Assembly: GCF_009792355.1 (NCBI RefSeq)
Contig: NZ_CP047045.1
Coordinates: forward strand, 1,240,001 to 1,304,000
Length of the DNA: 64,000 nt
Origin: Terricaulis silvestris
GTDB taxonomy: Bacteria; Pseudomonadota; Alphaproteobacteria; Caulobacterales; Aquidulcibacteraceae
Direction: 5' to 3'
Part shown: positions 1 to 8,342 of the stretch, in pieces
How the letters are laid out: each line of letters opens with the position of its first letter
Position numbering within the stretch: position 1 is the stretch's first letter
Translations under genes and position numbers: made by a program
Notes under the pieces: model-generated
Told to the model about the DNA's origin: nothing
Database searches by the model: none
The model's input: only the letters and a program-made list of their open reading frames with translations

Positions 1-556
1 CATGGCGGTGTCGAACGAATGGCTGTTTGGGCCGCTGTTGAAGCAGCGCATGGATGGCAATCCAGCGGCGCGGGCGCTGTTGGGCACGACGGTGGCGCCG
101 ACGATGGTTTCGGGCGGCTCGCGGCCAAACGTGTTGCCGGCGGAAGCGACGGCGATGATCAATTTCCGCATTCATCCACGCGATACGACGGCGGATTTAC
201 TGCGCGAGGCGCGGCAGGCGGTGGCGGATCTCGACGGTGTGACGGTGGAGTGGGCCGATGAGCCGACGGATGCGAGCCCGATCTCGAGCACGACATCGAC
301 GAGCTACGGCCTTATCGCGGCGTTGTCGCAGCAGATGATGCCGGACGCGCCGGTGGCGCCGGGGCTGGTGCTCGCGGGCACGGATTCGCGGCACTACACC
401 GATGTCGCGGAGAACGTGTACCGGTATCAGCCGATCATGCTGAACGATCAAGATTTAACGCGGCCGCATGGTTTGAACGAGCGGCTGTCGGTCGAGAACT
501 TCGAGCGCATGATCCGGTTCTATATCGGGTTGATGGAAGCAGGGGCGATGCAATGA
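1..556 (+). CDS. M20 family metallopeptidase, C-terminal part (5' end outside window)
   Basis: The open frame enters from the left edge and stops at 554-556, so only about the last 185 residues are visible. GTDSRHY in the visible part fits the late metal-binding histidine of PM20D1-like M20 carboxypeptidases, and PHGLNERLS near the end is typical of the same clade. The segment with INFRIHPRD looks like the dimerisation/lid domain. Such enzymes are di-zinc hydrolases of peptide or N-acyl amino acid bonds; the substrate here is unknown. The stop overlaps the next start as ATGA, so the two genes are probably translationally coupled. The ATG at position 2 is in frame but is almost certainly an internal methionine. 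Confidence 0.85.
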   Translation, partial: MAVSNEWLFGPLLKQRMDGNPAARALLGTTVAPTMVSGGSRPNVLPAEATAMINFRIHPRDTTADLLREARQAVADLDGVTVEWADEPTDASPISSTTSTSYGLIAALSQQMMPDAPVAPGLVLAGTDSRHYTDVAENVYRYQPIMLNDQDLTRPHGLNERLSVENFERMIRFYIGLMEAGAMQ

Positions 557-1533
557 GGGCATTGATTGTTGCGTTGGCGCTGTGCGCCGCTGCGCCTGCA
601 TTCGCTCAGGAGACGGAGCCGCGCCGCCCTGTGCATACGTTCTCCATCGTCGCGCGCGATGCTGCGACCGGGCAGATGGGTGTGGCGGTGCAATCGCACT
701 GGTTCTCGGTTGGCGGCGTGGTGACGTGGGCGGAGCCAGGCGTCGGCGCGGTGGCGACGCAATCGTTTGCGCTGCGCAGCTATGGCCCGCTTGGGCTGGA
801 GCTGATGCGCAACGGCATGACAGCGGATCAAGCGCTGACGGCGCTGGTTGCAGGCGATGCGCACCCGGAAGGTCGGCAGGTCGGTATGGTCGATGCGCAC
901 GGCAATGTCGCGAATCACACCGGGCCGAGTGCGATCCGCGAAGCGTGCGACATCGAAGGCGAAGGCTTCACAGTGCAGGCCAATATGATGGGGCCATCGA
1001 CGGTGTGCACGGCGATGGCGGCGGCGTATCAAGCGGCGCAAGGCGATCTCTCGGCGCGGTTGATGGCGGCGTTGCACGCGGCGCAGCGTGAGGGTGGCGA
1101 TATTCGTGGGCAGCAATCGGCGGCGTTGCTGGTGGTGTCGGGCGATCGCGCGCAGCACGCATGGAGCGGGCGGATTTTCGATCTGCGGGTGGAAGATCAT
1201 CAGCGGCCGATTCAGGAGTTGGAGCGGCTGCTCGGGTTGGCGCGCGCTTACAATCTGATGACCGAAGGCGATGACGCGATGGCGGCGGGCGATGTCGCGA
1301 CGGCGCGGCAGCGTTACACCGCGGCGATGGCGTTGGCGCCGGACAACCACGAGATGGTGTTCTGGACGGCAGTGACGCTCGCGAGCACCGGCGACGTGGA
1401 CGAGGCGTTGCCGCTGTTTCGCCGTGCGTTTCGTATGCATCGGCCATGGCGTGAGCTGCTACAGAGATTGCCTGCGGCAGGACAGTTTCCGGATGACCCG
1501 GCTTTGATGAGCCGCATCCTGGCGGTGCGATAG
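553..1533 (+). CDS. Exported DUF1028 (Ntn-hydrolase-like) protein with C-terminal TPR
   Basis: This 326-residue protein begins with a clear Sec signal (cleavage after AAPAFA, about residue 18). From HTFSIVARD to about residue 220 it matches the DUF1028 family, including the GQMGVAVQSHW and GVGAVATQ blocks. DUF1028 proteins adopt an Ntn-hydrolase-like fold, but their substrates are not established. The last 90 residues look like tetratricopeptide helices (ARQRYTAAMALAPDNHEM), so this is a periplasmic DUF1028-TPR fusion. It overlaps the preceding M20 peptidase by four bases. A role in periplasmic peptide or amide breakdown is inferred only from that neighbour. Confidence 0.85.
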   Translation: MRALIVALALCAAAPAFAQETEPRRPVHTFSIVARDAATGQMGVAVQSHWFSVGGVVTWAEPGVGAVATQSFALRSYGPLGLELMRNGMTADQALTALVAGDAHPEGRQVGMVDAHGNVANHTGPSAIREACDIEGEGFTVQANMMGPSTVCTAMAAAYQAAQGDLSARLMAALHAAQREGGDIRGQQSAALLVVSGDRAQHAWSGRIFDLRVEDHQRPIQELERLLGLARAYNLMTEGDDAMAAGDVATARQRYTAAMALAPDNHEMVFWTAVTLASTGDVDEALPLFRRAFRMHRPWRELLQRLPAAGQFPDDPALMSRILAVR

Positions 1534-1543
1534 GAGTGAACTC

Positions 1544-1987
1544 ATGCGCTTTGCATTTTTCGCGGTCGCGTTGCTGGCCGCCGCGTGCGCGCCGGCGCCG
1601 AGTGAAGACGTGGCTTCCGTGAACGGACCGGTTGCCGCGCCGACGCCGGATGATGTCGCGGTGCGCATCACGGCGGAGCAAGCGGGGCAGACGGTCGAGA
1701 TCGGTGTCAATCAGCGTTTCGCCATCGAACTCGTGGGCGTGCCGACGGCGGGATACGTCTGGGCGCCGGCGCAGATGCCGGCGTTCGTGCAGCGCGCGGG
1801 CGAGGCCAGCGGCGCCACCACGCAAGCGCAATCGCAGCCGGGCTTTACCGGCGGCAATCATTGGGAGGTGACGATGTTCGTCGCCACCGCGCCGGGGACG
1901 GGCGAGATCGTGATGGAGCAGCGGCGGCCTTGGGAAACCAATGAGGCGCCGAACAACACGTTTCGCGTGACCGTGACGGCGCGCTGA
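1544..1987 (+). CDS. Chagasin-like (I42) protease inhibitor lipoprotein
   Basis: The 147-residue product starts with a lipoprotein signal (LLAAAC, Cys15). The mature part carries the three loop signatures of the I42/chagasin family in order: VPTAGYVW (loop like NPTTGY), GGNHWEV (GxGG-like) and RRPWE (RPW loop). Chagasin-fold proteins inhibit papain-type cysteine proteases by wedging these loops into the active site. A bacterial lipoprotein of this kind would act in the periplasm or at the outer membrane. It follows a DUF1028 gene and an M20 peptidase, but no C1 protease is seen nearby, so its target is unknown. Confidence 0.8.
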   Translation: MRFAFFAVALLAAACAPAPSEDVASVNGPVAAPTPDDVAVRITAEQAGQTVEIGVNQRFAIELVGVPTAGYVWAPAQMPAFVQRAGEASGATTQAQSQPGFTGGNHWEVTMFVATAPGTGEIVMEQRRPWETNEAPNNTFRVTVTAR

Positions 1988-1991
1988 CGTT

Positions 1992-2219
1992 TTGCTCGTT
2001 ATCGCGCAGACCATTCTTTACATGGCGGCTGTAGGCGGGATTGTCGCCGGGTCGCTGGGGCTGATCTTCTTCGCCGGCGGCGCCATGAACCAGGCGCGGC
2101 CGGCGGCGATGCGGATGCGGCGTTGGGGGCTGGCGGCGCTTTGCCTGTGCGGAATCGTCGCCTCAGCGGCGTTGGGGTTTGTCGGCGTGCCCGCGATCCT
2201 CTATCTCGCGCAGCAATGA
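1992..2219 (+). CDS. Small two-helix membrane protein
   Basis: The 75-residue product starts at a TTG four bases after the previous stop; the frame holds no better early start. It has two hydrophobic stretches, about residues 4-28 (VGGIVAGSLGLIFFAGGAM) and 46-70, separated by a basic loop (MRMRRWG), which suggests a hairpin in the inner membrane. Its end overlaps the start of the downstream Rieske gene as ATGA, so it is probably expressed with it. I do not recognise a family. A role as an accessory to the oxygenase is only a guess from position. Confidence 0.6.
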   Translation: MLVIAQTILYMAAVGGIVAGSLGLIFFAGGAMNQARPAAMRMRRWGLAALCLCGIVASAALGFVGVPAILYLAQQ

Positions 2220-3274
2220 GCGATCTTCTCCGGGACCTTTGGTACTTCGCCGCGCCCTCGCGCGAGCTGAAGCGCGGCGAAATGTTTCGCCGTGAGATTC
2301 TGGGCGATCCGGTGTTGCTCGGGCGGGACGAAGAGGGCCGCGCCTTTGCGATGCGCGATATCTGCCCGCACCGCGCCGTGCCGCTGTCGGCCGGGAGGAT
2401 CGTGTCGAATGATGGCGTGCAGACGGTCGAGTGCCCGTATCACGGCTGGCGCTATGGCACGCAGGATGGCGTCTGCAAGCTGATCCCGTCTTTGGTGGAG
2501 GGGCAGCCGTACGACGCGGGCCGCATTCGGGTGCGCCATTTTCCGACGCATGAGGCCAACGGCATTGTGCTGGTGTTCGTCTCCAGCGACCCAAAATTTG
2601 CGGGTGCAGCGCCACCGGCGCCGGAGTTTGGTTTGGCGGAGCTGACCGAACCGAAGTTTGTGATCCATCGTGTCTTCGCGGCGGCGATGGACAACGCGGT
2701 GGTGGGTCTGATGGACCCGGCGCACGTGCCGTACGTGCATAACCAGTGGTGGTGGCGCCCGCCGAGCACGGGCAAAAAGCTCAAAGAGAAACGCTTCGTG
2801 CCGCGTGAACGCGGGTGGTCGATCGAACGGCACAAGCCGGCGTCGAATTCGCTGGCGTATAAGTATTTGTTTGGCGGCGATGTGACGACGGAAATATCGT
2901 TCATGCTGCCCGGCTTTCGCTGGGAAGTGGTGGAGACGCCGCGCTCCCGCTTGTTCACGCTGACGTGCCTCACGCCGGAGAACGAGAACTCCACACGCAT
3001 TACGCAAGTGACGTATTGGCGGGACGCGATTTGGCTCGATCTGATCAAGCCGATCCTGATCCCGGCCGCCAGCGAGTTCCTTGATCAGGACGGCCGCATG
3101 GTCGATCTGCAGAACAGTGGGCTGGCGTATAGCCCTTCTATGCTCTGGATCGACGACATCGACGTGCAGGCGAAGTGGTACCTGAAGCTGAAACGCGAAT
3201 GGGCCAAGAGCCGCGAAGAGAACCGCGACTTCGTCAATCCGATTGAGCCGGTGACTCTGAAGTGGATGAGCTGA
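2216..3274 (+). CDS. Rieske [2Fe-2S] aromatic ring/demethylase-type oxygenase
   Basis: The 352-residue product has an N-terminal Rieske domain with ligands C50/H52 (CPHRA) and C73/H76 (CPYHGW). The catalytic domain carries the mononuclear-iron signature D167-P-A-H170 and H175 (DPAHVPYVH). Size and motifs fit the vanillate O-demethylase/VanA-like oxygenase group rather than two-subunit dioxygenases. It would need a separate reductase, which is not in the window. The ATG at 2216 is chosen because it overlaps the upstream stop and leads directly into the conserved LRDLWYFAAP start. The substrate cannot be told from sequence alone. Confidence 0.85.
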   Translation: MSDLLRDLWYFAAPSRELKRGEMFRREILGDPVLLGRDEEGRAFAMRDICPHRAVPLSAGRIVSNDGVQTVECPYHGWRYGTQDGVCKLIPSLVEGQPYDAGRIRVRHFPTHEANGIVLVFVSSDPKFAGAAPPAPEFGLAELTEPKFVIHRVFAAAMDNAVVGLMDPAHVPYVHNQWWWRPPSTGKKLKEKRFVPRERGWSIERHKPASNSLAYKYLFGGDVTTEISFMLPGFRWEVVETPRSRLFTLTCLTPENENSTRITQVTYWRDAIWLDLIKPILIPAASEFLDQDGRMVDLQNSGLAYSPSMLWIDDIDVQAKWYLKLKREWAKSREENRDFVNPIEPVTLKWMS

Positions 3275-3275
3275 G

Positions 3276-3713
3276 TTAGTTCGGCGCCAGGATCACCGGC
3301 ACGCGAACTTCGCGCGGCGCCTCGCCCTCGCCGGGCATGTCTTCCTGCAGCACGAGCGTTGCGGGCGTTTCGCGGGTGACGCTGAAGCTCAATTGCGCGT
3401 CGAATTCCTTCGGTTCGGCGTTCTCGGTCCAGTTCACGCGCGGCGTCGCTGGCGCCATAGCGATCTCGACGCCCTGCGCATCGACCAAACGCACAGGAAA
3501 CTGGTTCTCGAAATACCAATTGGCAGGCGCCGTACCGGTGACTGCGAGCGGGCTGGTCACGCGTGCATTCGCCGCTGGCGCCGAGACGGTGGTCAGCGTC
3601 GCGTCTGGCGCGAGCGTCGCGCTTTCGGCGGACGGCGCTTCCGGCGTTGGTGACGAAGGCGGCGAACACGCGGCGAGTGCCGCGGCGAGGGCAAGCGATG
3701 CAATCAGGCGCAT
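3276..3713 (-). CDS. Lipoprotein with Gmad2 immunoglobulin-like domain
   Basis: The 145-residue product has a lipoprotein signal (LAAALAAC). After a Pro/Ala/Ser-rich linker comes a domain with VTSPLAVTGTA, NWYFENQFPVRLVD and QLSFSV, which matches the Gmad2 domain, an immunoglobulin-like fold known from spore germination proteins and many proteobacterial lipoproteins. The function in Gram-negatives is unknown; surface or periplasmic protein binding is a usual suggestion. It converges on the Rieske gene with one base between the stops. Confidence 0.75.
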   Translation of the reverse strand: MRLIASLALAAALAACSPPSSPTPEAPSAESATLAPDATLTTVSAPAANARVTSPLAVTGTAPANWYFENQFPVRLVDAQGVEIAMAPATPRVNWTENAEPKEFDAQLSFSVTRETPATLVLQEDMPGEGEAPREVRVPVILAPN

Positions 3714-3751
3714 GACGCCTGATCGCACACGAATGCGGCGATTGCCAGACG

Positions 3752-5050
3752 TTAGGCGCCGCCGGCGATCCAGGCTTCGACTTCGGCCACCGTGCGCGGG
3801 ACGGATGCGGTCATGTGCTCGCAGCCGTTGCGGGTGATGAGGTACATGTCTTCGATGCGCACGCCGAAGCCGCGATCTGGTAGATAGAGGCCGGGCTCGA
3901 TGGTGAAGCAGGCGCCGACGGGAAGCGGGCGGTTGTAATCGCCGGCGTCGTGGACTTCGAGGCCGACGAAGTGGCCAAGGCCATGCCAGAATGAATCGAT
4001 CAGGCCAGCTTGGCGGAACACGTTGTCGGCGGCGTCTTGCAGCGCGCTGTAGTGCACGCCTGGACGCGCGACGCGAAACGCGGCTTCCTGCGCTTGCAGC
4101 ACCAGTTCGTAGATGCGGCGCTGTTCGTCGTTGAAGCGGCCGCTGATCGGGAAGGTGCGGGTGATGTCGGCGCAATAGTAATCGTATTTCGCGCCGAGAT
4201 CGCACAGCACCATGTCGCCGGCTTGGATGGTGTTGGTGTCGAGCGGGTAGTGCAGCACGGCGCTGTTGCGGCCGGCGCCGACGATGGACGGGAACGCCAT
4301 GCCGCGCGCGCCTTCGGCGCGGAATTCGAACTCGATGATGTCCTTCACGTCGTATTCGTGCATGCCGACGCGGGCGCGGCGCATGGCGGCGCGATGGCCG
4401 CGTTCGGTGGCGGTGATGGCGCGGCGAATTTTCTCGACTTCGCGCGGCTCCTTCTGTTCACGCATGTAGGGGATCATCATCGCGGATTGTTCGATGCTGA
4501 CGCCGGGTACGCGAGTTTGGATATTGCGGTAGAGTTCAAGCGCGCGCGGCACAGGCGCGTTGGGGCCAGCGAGCGGTCCCATGAAGCAGAGCTTGCCCGC
4601 GCGTGAGGCCATGCCTGTGACTTGGCCGCCGAGGCCGCCCATGCGGCTCACATTGGCGATGCCGGTGATGCGTTCGACTTCGCTGCCGAGCGGCATGCGC
4701 GCGCCCTCCCAGCGTTCGCTTTCGATATCGCGGTTGGCGAGGAAGAGGGTTTCCTTGTTGATGCGCTCCTCCGGCGCCAGGACGAGGGCGCAGTTCACTT
4801 CGTCGGCGATGCCGGTGAGGTAGAGAAAGTTCGGGTCTTGGCCTTCGCCTTCGAGCGTTGTGGCGGAGTAGATCACGGCGACGCCGCCGCGAATCTGATC
4901 CATCAAGCGCCGGCGGCGCTCGCGGAAGACTTCCGGCGGAAACGGCTGTGGCGGCCCGGGGGTGGCGTAGGTGTTCTCTTGTGCGGACGCTTGTCCAAGC
5001 GTCGCGCTGGCGCCGGCCAACGATCCCAAAAGCGCGCGGCGATGCATCAT
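3752..5050 (-). CDS. Exported Xaa-Pro aminopeptidase (M24B)
   Basis: This 432-residue protein begins with a twin-arginine-like signal (HRRALLGSLAG), so it is probably exported folded. The pita-bread domain carries the five metal ligands of M24 peptidases: two Asp in LCDLGAKYDYYCADITR, His in GLGHFVGLEVHD, Glu in TIEPGLYL and Glu in GVRIEDM. These enzymes remove N-terminal residues preceding proline using two metal ions, usually manganese. It is divergent from the acyl-CoA dehydrogenase across a 145-bp intergenic region. Most aminopeptidase P proteins are cytoplasmic, so the export signal is the notable point. Confidence 0.9.
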   Translation of the reverse strand: MMHRRALLGSLAGASATLGQASAQENTYATPGPPQPFPPEVFRERRRRLMDQIRGGVAVIYSATTLEGEGQDPNFLYLTGIADEVNCALVLAPEERINKETLFLANRDIESERWEGARMPLGSEVERITGIANVSRMGGLGGQVTGMASRAGKLCFMGPLAGPNAPVPRALELYRNIQTRVPGVSIEQSAMMIPYMREQKEPREVEKIRRAITATERGHRAAMRRARVGMHEYDVKDIIEFEFRAEGARGMAFPSIVGAGRNSAVLHYPLDTNTIQAGDMVLCDLGAKYDYYCADITRTFPISGRFNDEQRRIYELVLQAQEAAFRVARPGVHYSALQDAADNVFRQAGLIDSFWHGLGHFVGLEVHDAGDYNRPLPVGACFTIEPGLYLPDRGFGVRIEDMYLITRNGCEHMTASVPRTVAEVEAWIAGGA

Positions 5051-5195
5051 AGTCCCGTCCCCCGTCGTTTAAGACGGCGACCGTACCGTAGCGTCGCCCT
5101 GACGGGAAATGCGCTCGTCGAATAGTGCGTGTGAATGGCCGCAGGACGCGCGCCGCGAAAGCCGTTTTGCAACTGCGAAAAGCCGGTTAGAGAGC

Positions 5196-6809
5196 ATGGG
5201 TATGAGCGATTTGTTCTCCGATCTCGATGCTGTCGTCACAGACGCTTCCGCCTACGCCGATCGCGCGCGGCAGGCGGTGAAGGCGCGCGTGTCGATCAAG
5301 GATCGCGCGGCGCTCGATCGCGAACAGCACATCGTCCACGGCCTCGCGTGGGTGGCGACTTATGCAGAGACTTTGCGCGAAGTGCGCGACTGGGCGCGGG
5401 CGCTGAAGGAGGCGGGCAAGCTCGGCGAAGTGGAGCAGCTGTTGGCGAAGCTGCTGGCGGCTGAGTACGCGGCGCAGCTCGCGGGCGGCGTGCCGATGAC
5501 GCAAGTCGAGACGATCCGTCCGGCGGACTTTGGCGTTGAAGCGCCGCGCGTGGCGTTGGCGATTTCGCAGGAGGAGAAAACGCGGCTGGCGGCGTTGCTG
5601 CGCGAGGGGCGCGGGCGGGCGACGTTGGAGAACACCGGGCTCGATGACGACTTCGAGTTGATCCGCGATCAGTTCCGCAAGTTTGCCGACGCTGAGGTCG
5701 TGCCGTTTGCGCACGGGTGGCATTTGAAGGACCAGCTGATCCCGATCGAGATCGTCGAGCATATGGGTGAGCTCGGTGTGTTCGGGCTGACGATTCCGGA
5801 AGCGTTTGGAGGCTCGGGGCTGGGCAAGACGGCGATGTGCGTGGTGTCCGAGGAGCTTTCGCGCGGTTATATCGGCGTAGGCTCGCTGGGTACGCGCTCG
5901 GAGATCGCGGCCGAGCTCATTCTCACCGGCGGCACCGACGAGCAGAAGGCGTACTGGCTGCCGAAGATCGCGAACGCCGAAATACTGCCGACGGCGGTCT
6001 TCACTGAACCGAACACGGGGTCGGACCTTGCTTCACTGCGTACTCGCGCGGCGAAGGATGGCGATGCGTATGTCGTGACCGGCAACAAGACGTGGATCAC
6101 GCACGCGGCGCGGGCCGACATGATGACGCTGCTGGTGCGTACCGATGCCGCAAGCACCGATCACCGCGGGCTTTCGATGCTGTTGGCGCCGAAGGCGCGC
6201 GGTGATGGCGACGAGCCCTTTCCAACGGAGGGCATGTCGGGCGGCGAGATTGAGGTGCTGGGCTATCGTGGCATGAAGGAGTTCGAGATCGGGTTTGATG
6301 GCTTCCGCGTACCAGCGGCGAATTTGCTTGGCGGCATTGAGGGGCAAGGCTTCAAGCAGCTGATGGCGACGTTTGAGAGCGCGCGGATTCAGACGGCGGC
6401 GCGCGCGGTTGGCGTGGCGCAATGCGCGCTGGAGCTGGGGCTACAGTATGCGTTGGAGCGTAAGCAGTTCGGCGTCGAAATTTTCAGCTTCCCGCGTGTG
6501 GCCAACAAGCTGGTGATGATGGCGGCTGAGATCATGGCGTCTCGGCAGATCGCGTATTTTGCGGCGCGGCGGAAGGACAGCGGCAAACGCTGCGACCTGG
6601 AAGCAGGGATGGCGAAGTTGCTGGCGGCGCGGGTGGCGTGGGCGGCGGCGGACAACGCGCTGCAAATTCACGGCGGCAACGGCTTTGCGCTGGAATATCC
6701 CATCAGCCGCGTGCTGTGCGATGCGCGCATTCTCAACATCTTTGAGGGCGCAGGCGAAATCCAAGCGCAAGTGATCGGTCGCAGGCTGCTGGAAGAGAGC
6801 GTCAACTAG
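5196..6809 (+). CDS. mcd: Acyl-CoA dehydrogenase, probable (2S)-methylsuccinyl-CoA dehydrogenase
   Basis: The product has about 537 residues, long for an acyl-CoA dehydrogenase because of an extra helical N-terminal domain of about 150 residues (HIVHGLAWVATYAETLR, LAGGVPMTQ). That extension and its wording resemble, from memory, (2S)-methylsuccinyl-CoA dehydrogenase (Mcd) of the ethylmalonyl-CoA pathway, which oxidises methylsuccinyl-CoA to mesaconyl-CoA with FAD. Standard family blocks follow (TEPNTGSDLASLRT, QIHGGNGFALEYPISR). The start is either ATG 5196 or ATG 5202. Ccr, Ecm and Mch, its usual partners, are not in the window, so the specific assignment is weaker than the family assignment. 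Confidence 0.8.
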   Translation: MGMSDLFSDLDAVVTDASAYADRARQAVKARVSIKDRAALDREQHIVHGLAWVATYAETLREVRDWARALKEAGKLGEVEQLLAKLLAAEYAAQLAGGVPMTQVETIRPADFGVEAPRVALAISQEEKTRLAALLREGRGRATLENTGLDDDFELIRDQFRKFADAEVVPFAHGWHLKDQLIPIEIVEHMGELGVFGLTIPEAFGGSGLGKTAMCVVSEELSRGYIGVGSLGTRSEIAAELILTGGTDEQKAYWLPKIANAEILPTAVFTEPNTGSDLASLRTRAAKDGDAYVVTGNKTWITHAARADMMTLLVRTDAASTDHRGLSMLLAPKARGDGDEPFPTEGMSGGEIEVLGYRGMKEFEIGFDGFRVPAANLLGGIEGQGFKQLMATFESARIQTAARAVGVAQCALELGLQYALERKQFGVEIFSFPRVANKLVMMAAEIMASRQIAYFAARRKDSGKRCDLEAGMAKLLAARVAWAAADNALQIHGGNGFALEYPISRVLCDARILNIFEGAGEIQAQVIGRRLLEESVN

Positions 6810-6837
6810 CGGTACCAACGCGGCGGGAGGATTGCCG

Positions 6838-7224
6838 ATGGCCCGCGTCGTCCACTTTGAACTTCACGCCGCAGATCCCGAGCGCGCCATGCGCTTCTAC
6901 GAAAGCGTGTTTGACTGGCGTTTCAGCAAAATGCCGGGCGAAGGCGTGGCGTATTGGCTGATCTCGACTGGCGAAGGTGATGGCATCAATGGCGGGCTGT
7001 TGCCGCGCCAGGGTCCGCCGCCAAGCGATGGCCAACCTGTCAACGCCTACACCTGCACGCTCGCGGTCGATGATATCGACGCTTCAATGAAGGCGGGCGT
7101 GGAAGCCGGCGGAAGCGTCGCACTGCCGCGCATGACTATTCCCGGGGTCGGTTATGTCGGGTACCTCAAGGATACCGAGGGCAACATTTTTGGCCTGCAC
7201 CAGGCTGATCACGATGCGAAGTGA
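6838..7224 (+). CDS. VOC-family (glyoxalase/dioxygenase fold) protein
   Basis: This 128-residue single-domain protein has the paired beta-alpha-beta-beta-beta pattern of the vicinal oxygen chelate fold: RVVHFELHAADPERAMRFYE at the start and GYLKDTEGNIFGLHQ at the end. His7 and Glu9 (HFE) and the late segment could supply metal ligands. The ATG at 6838 is preferred over an in-frame TTG at 6832 because GGAGG sits at 6826-6830. Proteins of this CFP30-like subgroup rarely have a proven reaction. It follows mcd in the same direction by 28 bp. Confidence 0.8.
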   Translation: MARVVHFELHAADPERAMRFYESVFDWRFSKMPGEGVAYWLISTGEGDGINGGLLPRQGPPPSDGQPVNAYTCTLAVDDIDASMKAGVEAGGSVALPRMTIPGVGYVGYLKDTEGNIFGLHQADHDAK

Positions 7225-7230
7225 GGTTTG

Positions 7231-7542
7231 ATGCGTCTGGTTCTTGCTCTTGCCGTGTTCGCACTCGCGGCATGCTCGCCGCGTTCGGGCGAATATCCGC
7301 CGGACATCGAAATGAACTTCATGCGCGCCTGCGAGGCGCAAAGCACGGTGCCGGGTCTGTGCGCGTGCACTTGGGACAAGATCAAGATGGAGGTGCCCGT
7401 CACCGACTTCCAGGCGCTTGAGCTATTGCCTGGCCCGGAGCGACTGGCCCACCCGCTGTCGCAGCAGATCAACGGCTATGCGGTGGCTTGCGGTGCGCAA
7501 CTCACTCAACAACCAGCTGGGGAACCGGCTGGCGGTCAGTGA
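7231..7542 (+). CDS. Small lipoprotein with CxCTWDK motif
   Basis: The 103-residue product has a lipobox (VFALAAC) and a short mature domain containing LCACTWDKIK. A second gene at 8071 encodes another small lipoprotein with VCTCTWDKLT at the same relative place, so the two look like members of one family. Conserved cysteines suggest a disulfide or metal site in the periplasm. I know no named family with a function. It starts six bases after the stop of the VOC gene. Confidence 0.7.
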   Translation: MRLVLALAVFALAACSPRSGEYPPDIEMNFMRACEAQSTVPGLCACTWDKIKMEVPVTDFQALELLPGPERLAHPLSQQINGYAVACGAQLTQQPAGEPAGGQ

Positions 7543-7556
7543 CGTTGAGGAGCGTC

Positions 7557-7985
7557 ATGGGCGCCGTGCCGCACCGTATCCCTTTGAGGCTGACCGCCTG
7601 TATGAGCGCGCTGGTCGCGGCGGCGTGCGCTTCTCTCGCACCTGCACCCAGCTCCGATCTCGCCGGTACGCGCTGGGCGGTGCGGTCGATCAACGGCCAG
7701 CCCACGCAAATTCGCACGCCGTCGGTCGAGTTTGCGGTGGAGGATCGCATCGCCGGCGGCGGCGGCTGCAACCGGTATTCCGGCGTCTATGAAGCGGCTG
7801 ACGGCGCCATCGCCGTACGCGCTCTGGGGCGCACCGAAATGGCCTGCGATACGCCGGTGATGCGCCAGGAGGATGCGTTCTTCACGGTGCTGGATGACGC
7901 GGATCGCTATCGCCGCGACGGCGAACAGCTTGTGATCACGGCGGAAGATGGGGGCTCTCTGGTCCTGGCTCCGCTAACGCTTTAA
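7557..7985 (+). CDS. META/HslJ-like domain lipoprotein
   Basis: The 142-residue product carries a signal sequence ending in a lipobox-like ALVAAAC. The mature part matches the META domain of HslJ-type proteins: LAGTRWAVRSING, GGGGCNRYSGVYE, MACDTPVMRQEDAF and a final LVLAPL strand. Such lipoproteins are associated with envelope stress in some bacteria, but their mechanism is unknown. The ATG at 7557 is chosen because GAGGAG lies 4-5 bases upstream; longer in-frame starts would not give a proper signal peptide. It lies between the two CxCTWDK lipoprotein genes. Confidence 0.8.
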   Translation: MGAVPHRIPLRLTACMSALVAAACASLAPAPSSDLAGTRWAVRSINGQPTQIRTPSVEFAVEDRIAGGGGCNRYSGVYEAADGAIAVRALGRTEMACDTPVMRQEDAFFTVLDDADRYRRDGEQLVITAEDGGSLVLAPLTL

Positions 7986-8070
7986 CGACGTTCTCGTGGC
8001 TCTCCTTTAACGCTATTGGCGCATACTCGCTTCGTGGCGCGGCAAGATTTGCCGAGTCGGGAGTAGGACA

Positions 8071-8340
8071 ATGCGGTGGGCCTTCATCGCCCTCGTGGCG
8101 ATCGGACTAGCAGGGTGTGGCGAGGCTGCGCCCAATCCGTATCCGGAAGCAGCGCAGGCGCGGTTTGAAGCGTCTTGCCCCAGCGAGAACGCGGTTTGCA
8201 CCTGCACCTGGGACAAGCTCACGCGCACGATGACGTACGAAGAATACGAAGCTGCGCTCGCGCGCTTCCGCGAGACTGGGCTGATGGAGCCGCGTGTGAC
8301 GCGCGCGCGCACCGCGTGCGTTGAGCGTCACCGCGAATAG
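8071..8340 (+). CDS. Small lipoprotein with CxCTWDK motif, likely paralogue of the 7231 gene
   Basis: The 89-residue product has a lipoprotein signal (AIGLAGC) and a mature region rich in charged residues. The motif VCTCTWDKLT corresponds to LCACTWDKIK in the product of 7231-7542, and a further cysteine occurs near the C terminus in both. The arrangement with a META-domain lipoprotein between the two suggests a local duplication. The function is unknown. It ends two bases before the converging DoxX gene. Confidence 0.7.
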   Translation: MRWAFIALVAIGLAGCGEAAPNPYPEAAQARFEASCPSENAVCTCTWDKLTRTMTYEEYEAALARFRETGLMEPRVTRARTACVERHRE

Positions 8341-8342
8341 CG

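Noticed and set aside
520-1440. Minus-strand open frame of 306 codons opposite the DUF1028 gene
   Set aside because: The translation is Arg/His-rich low-complexity and the plus strand encodes a recognisable exported protein.
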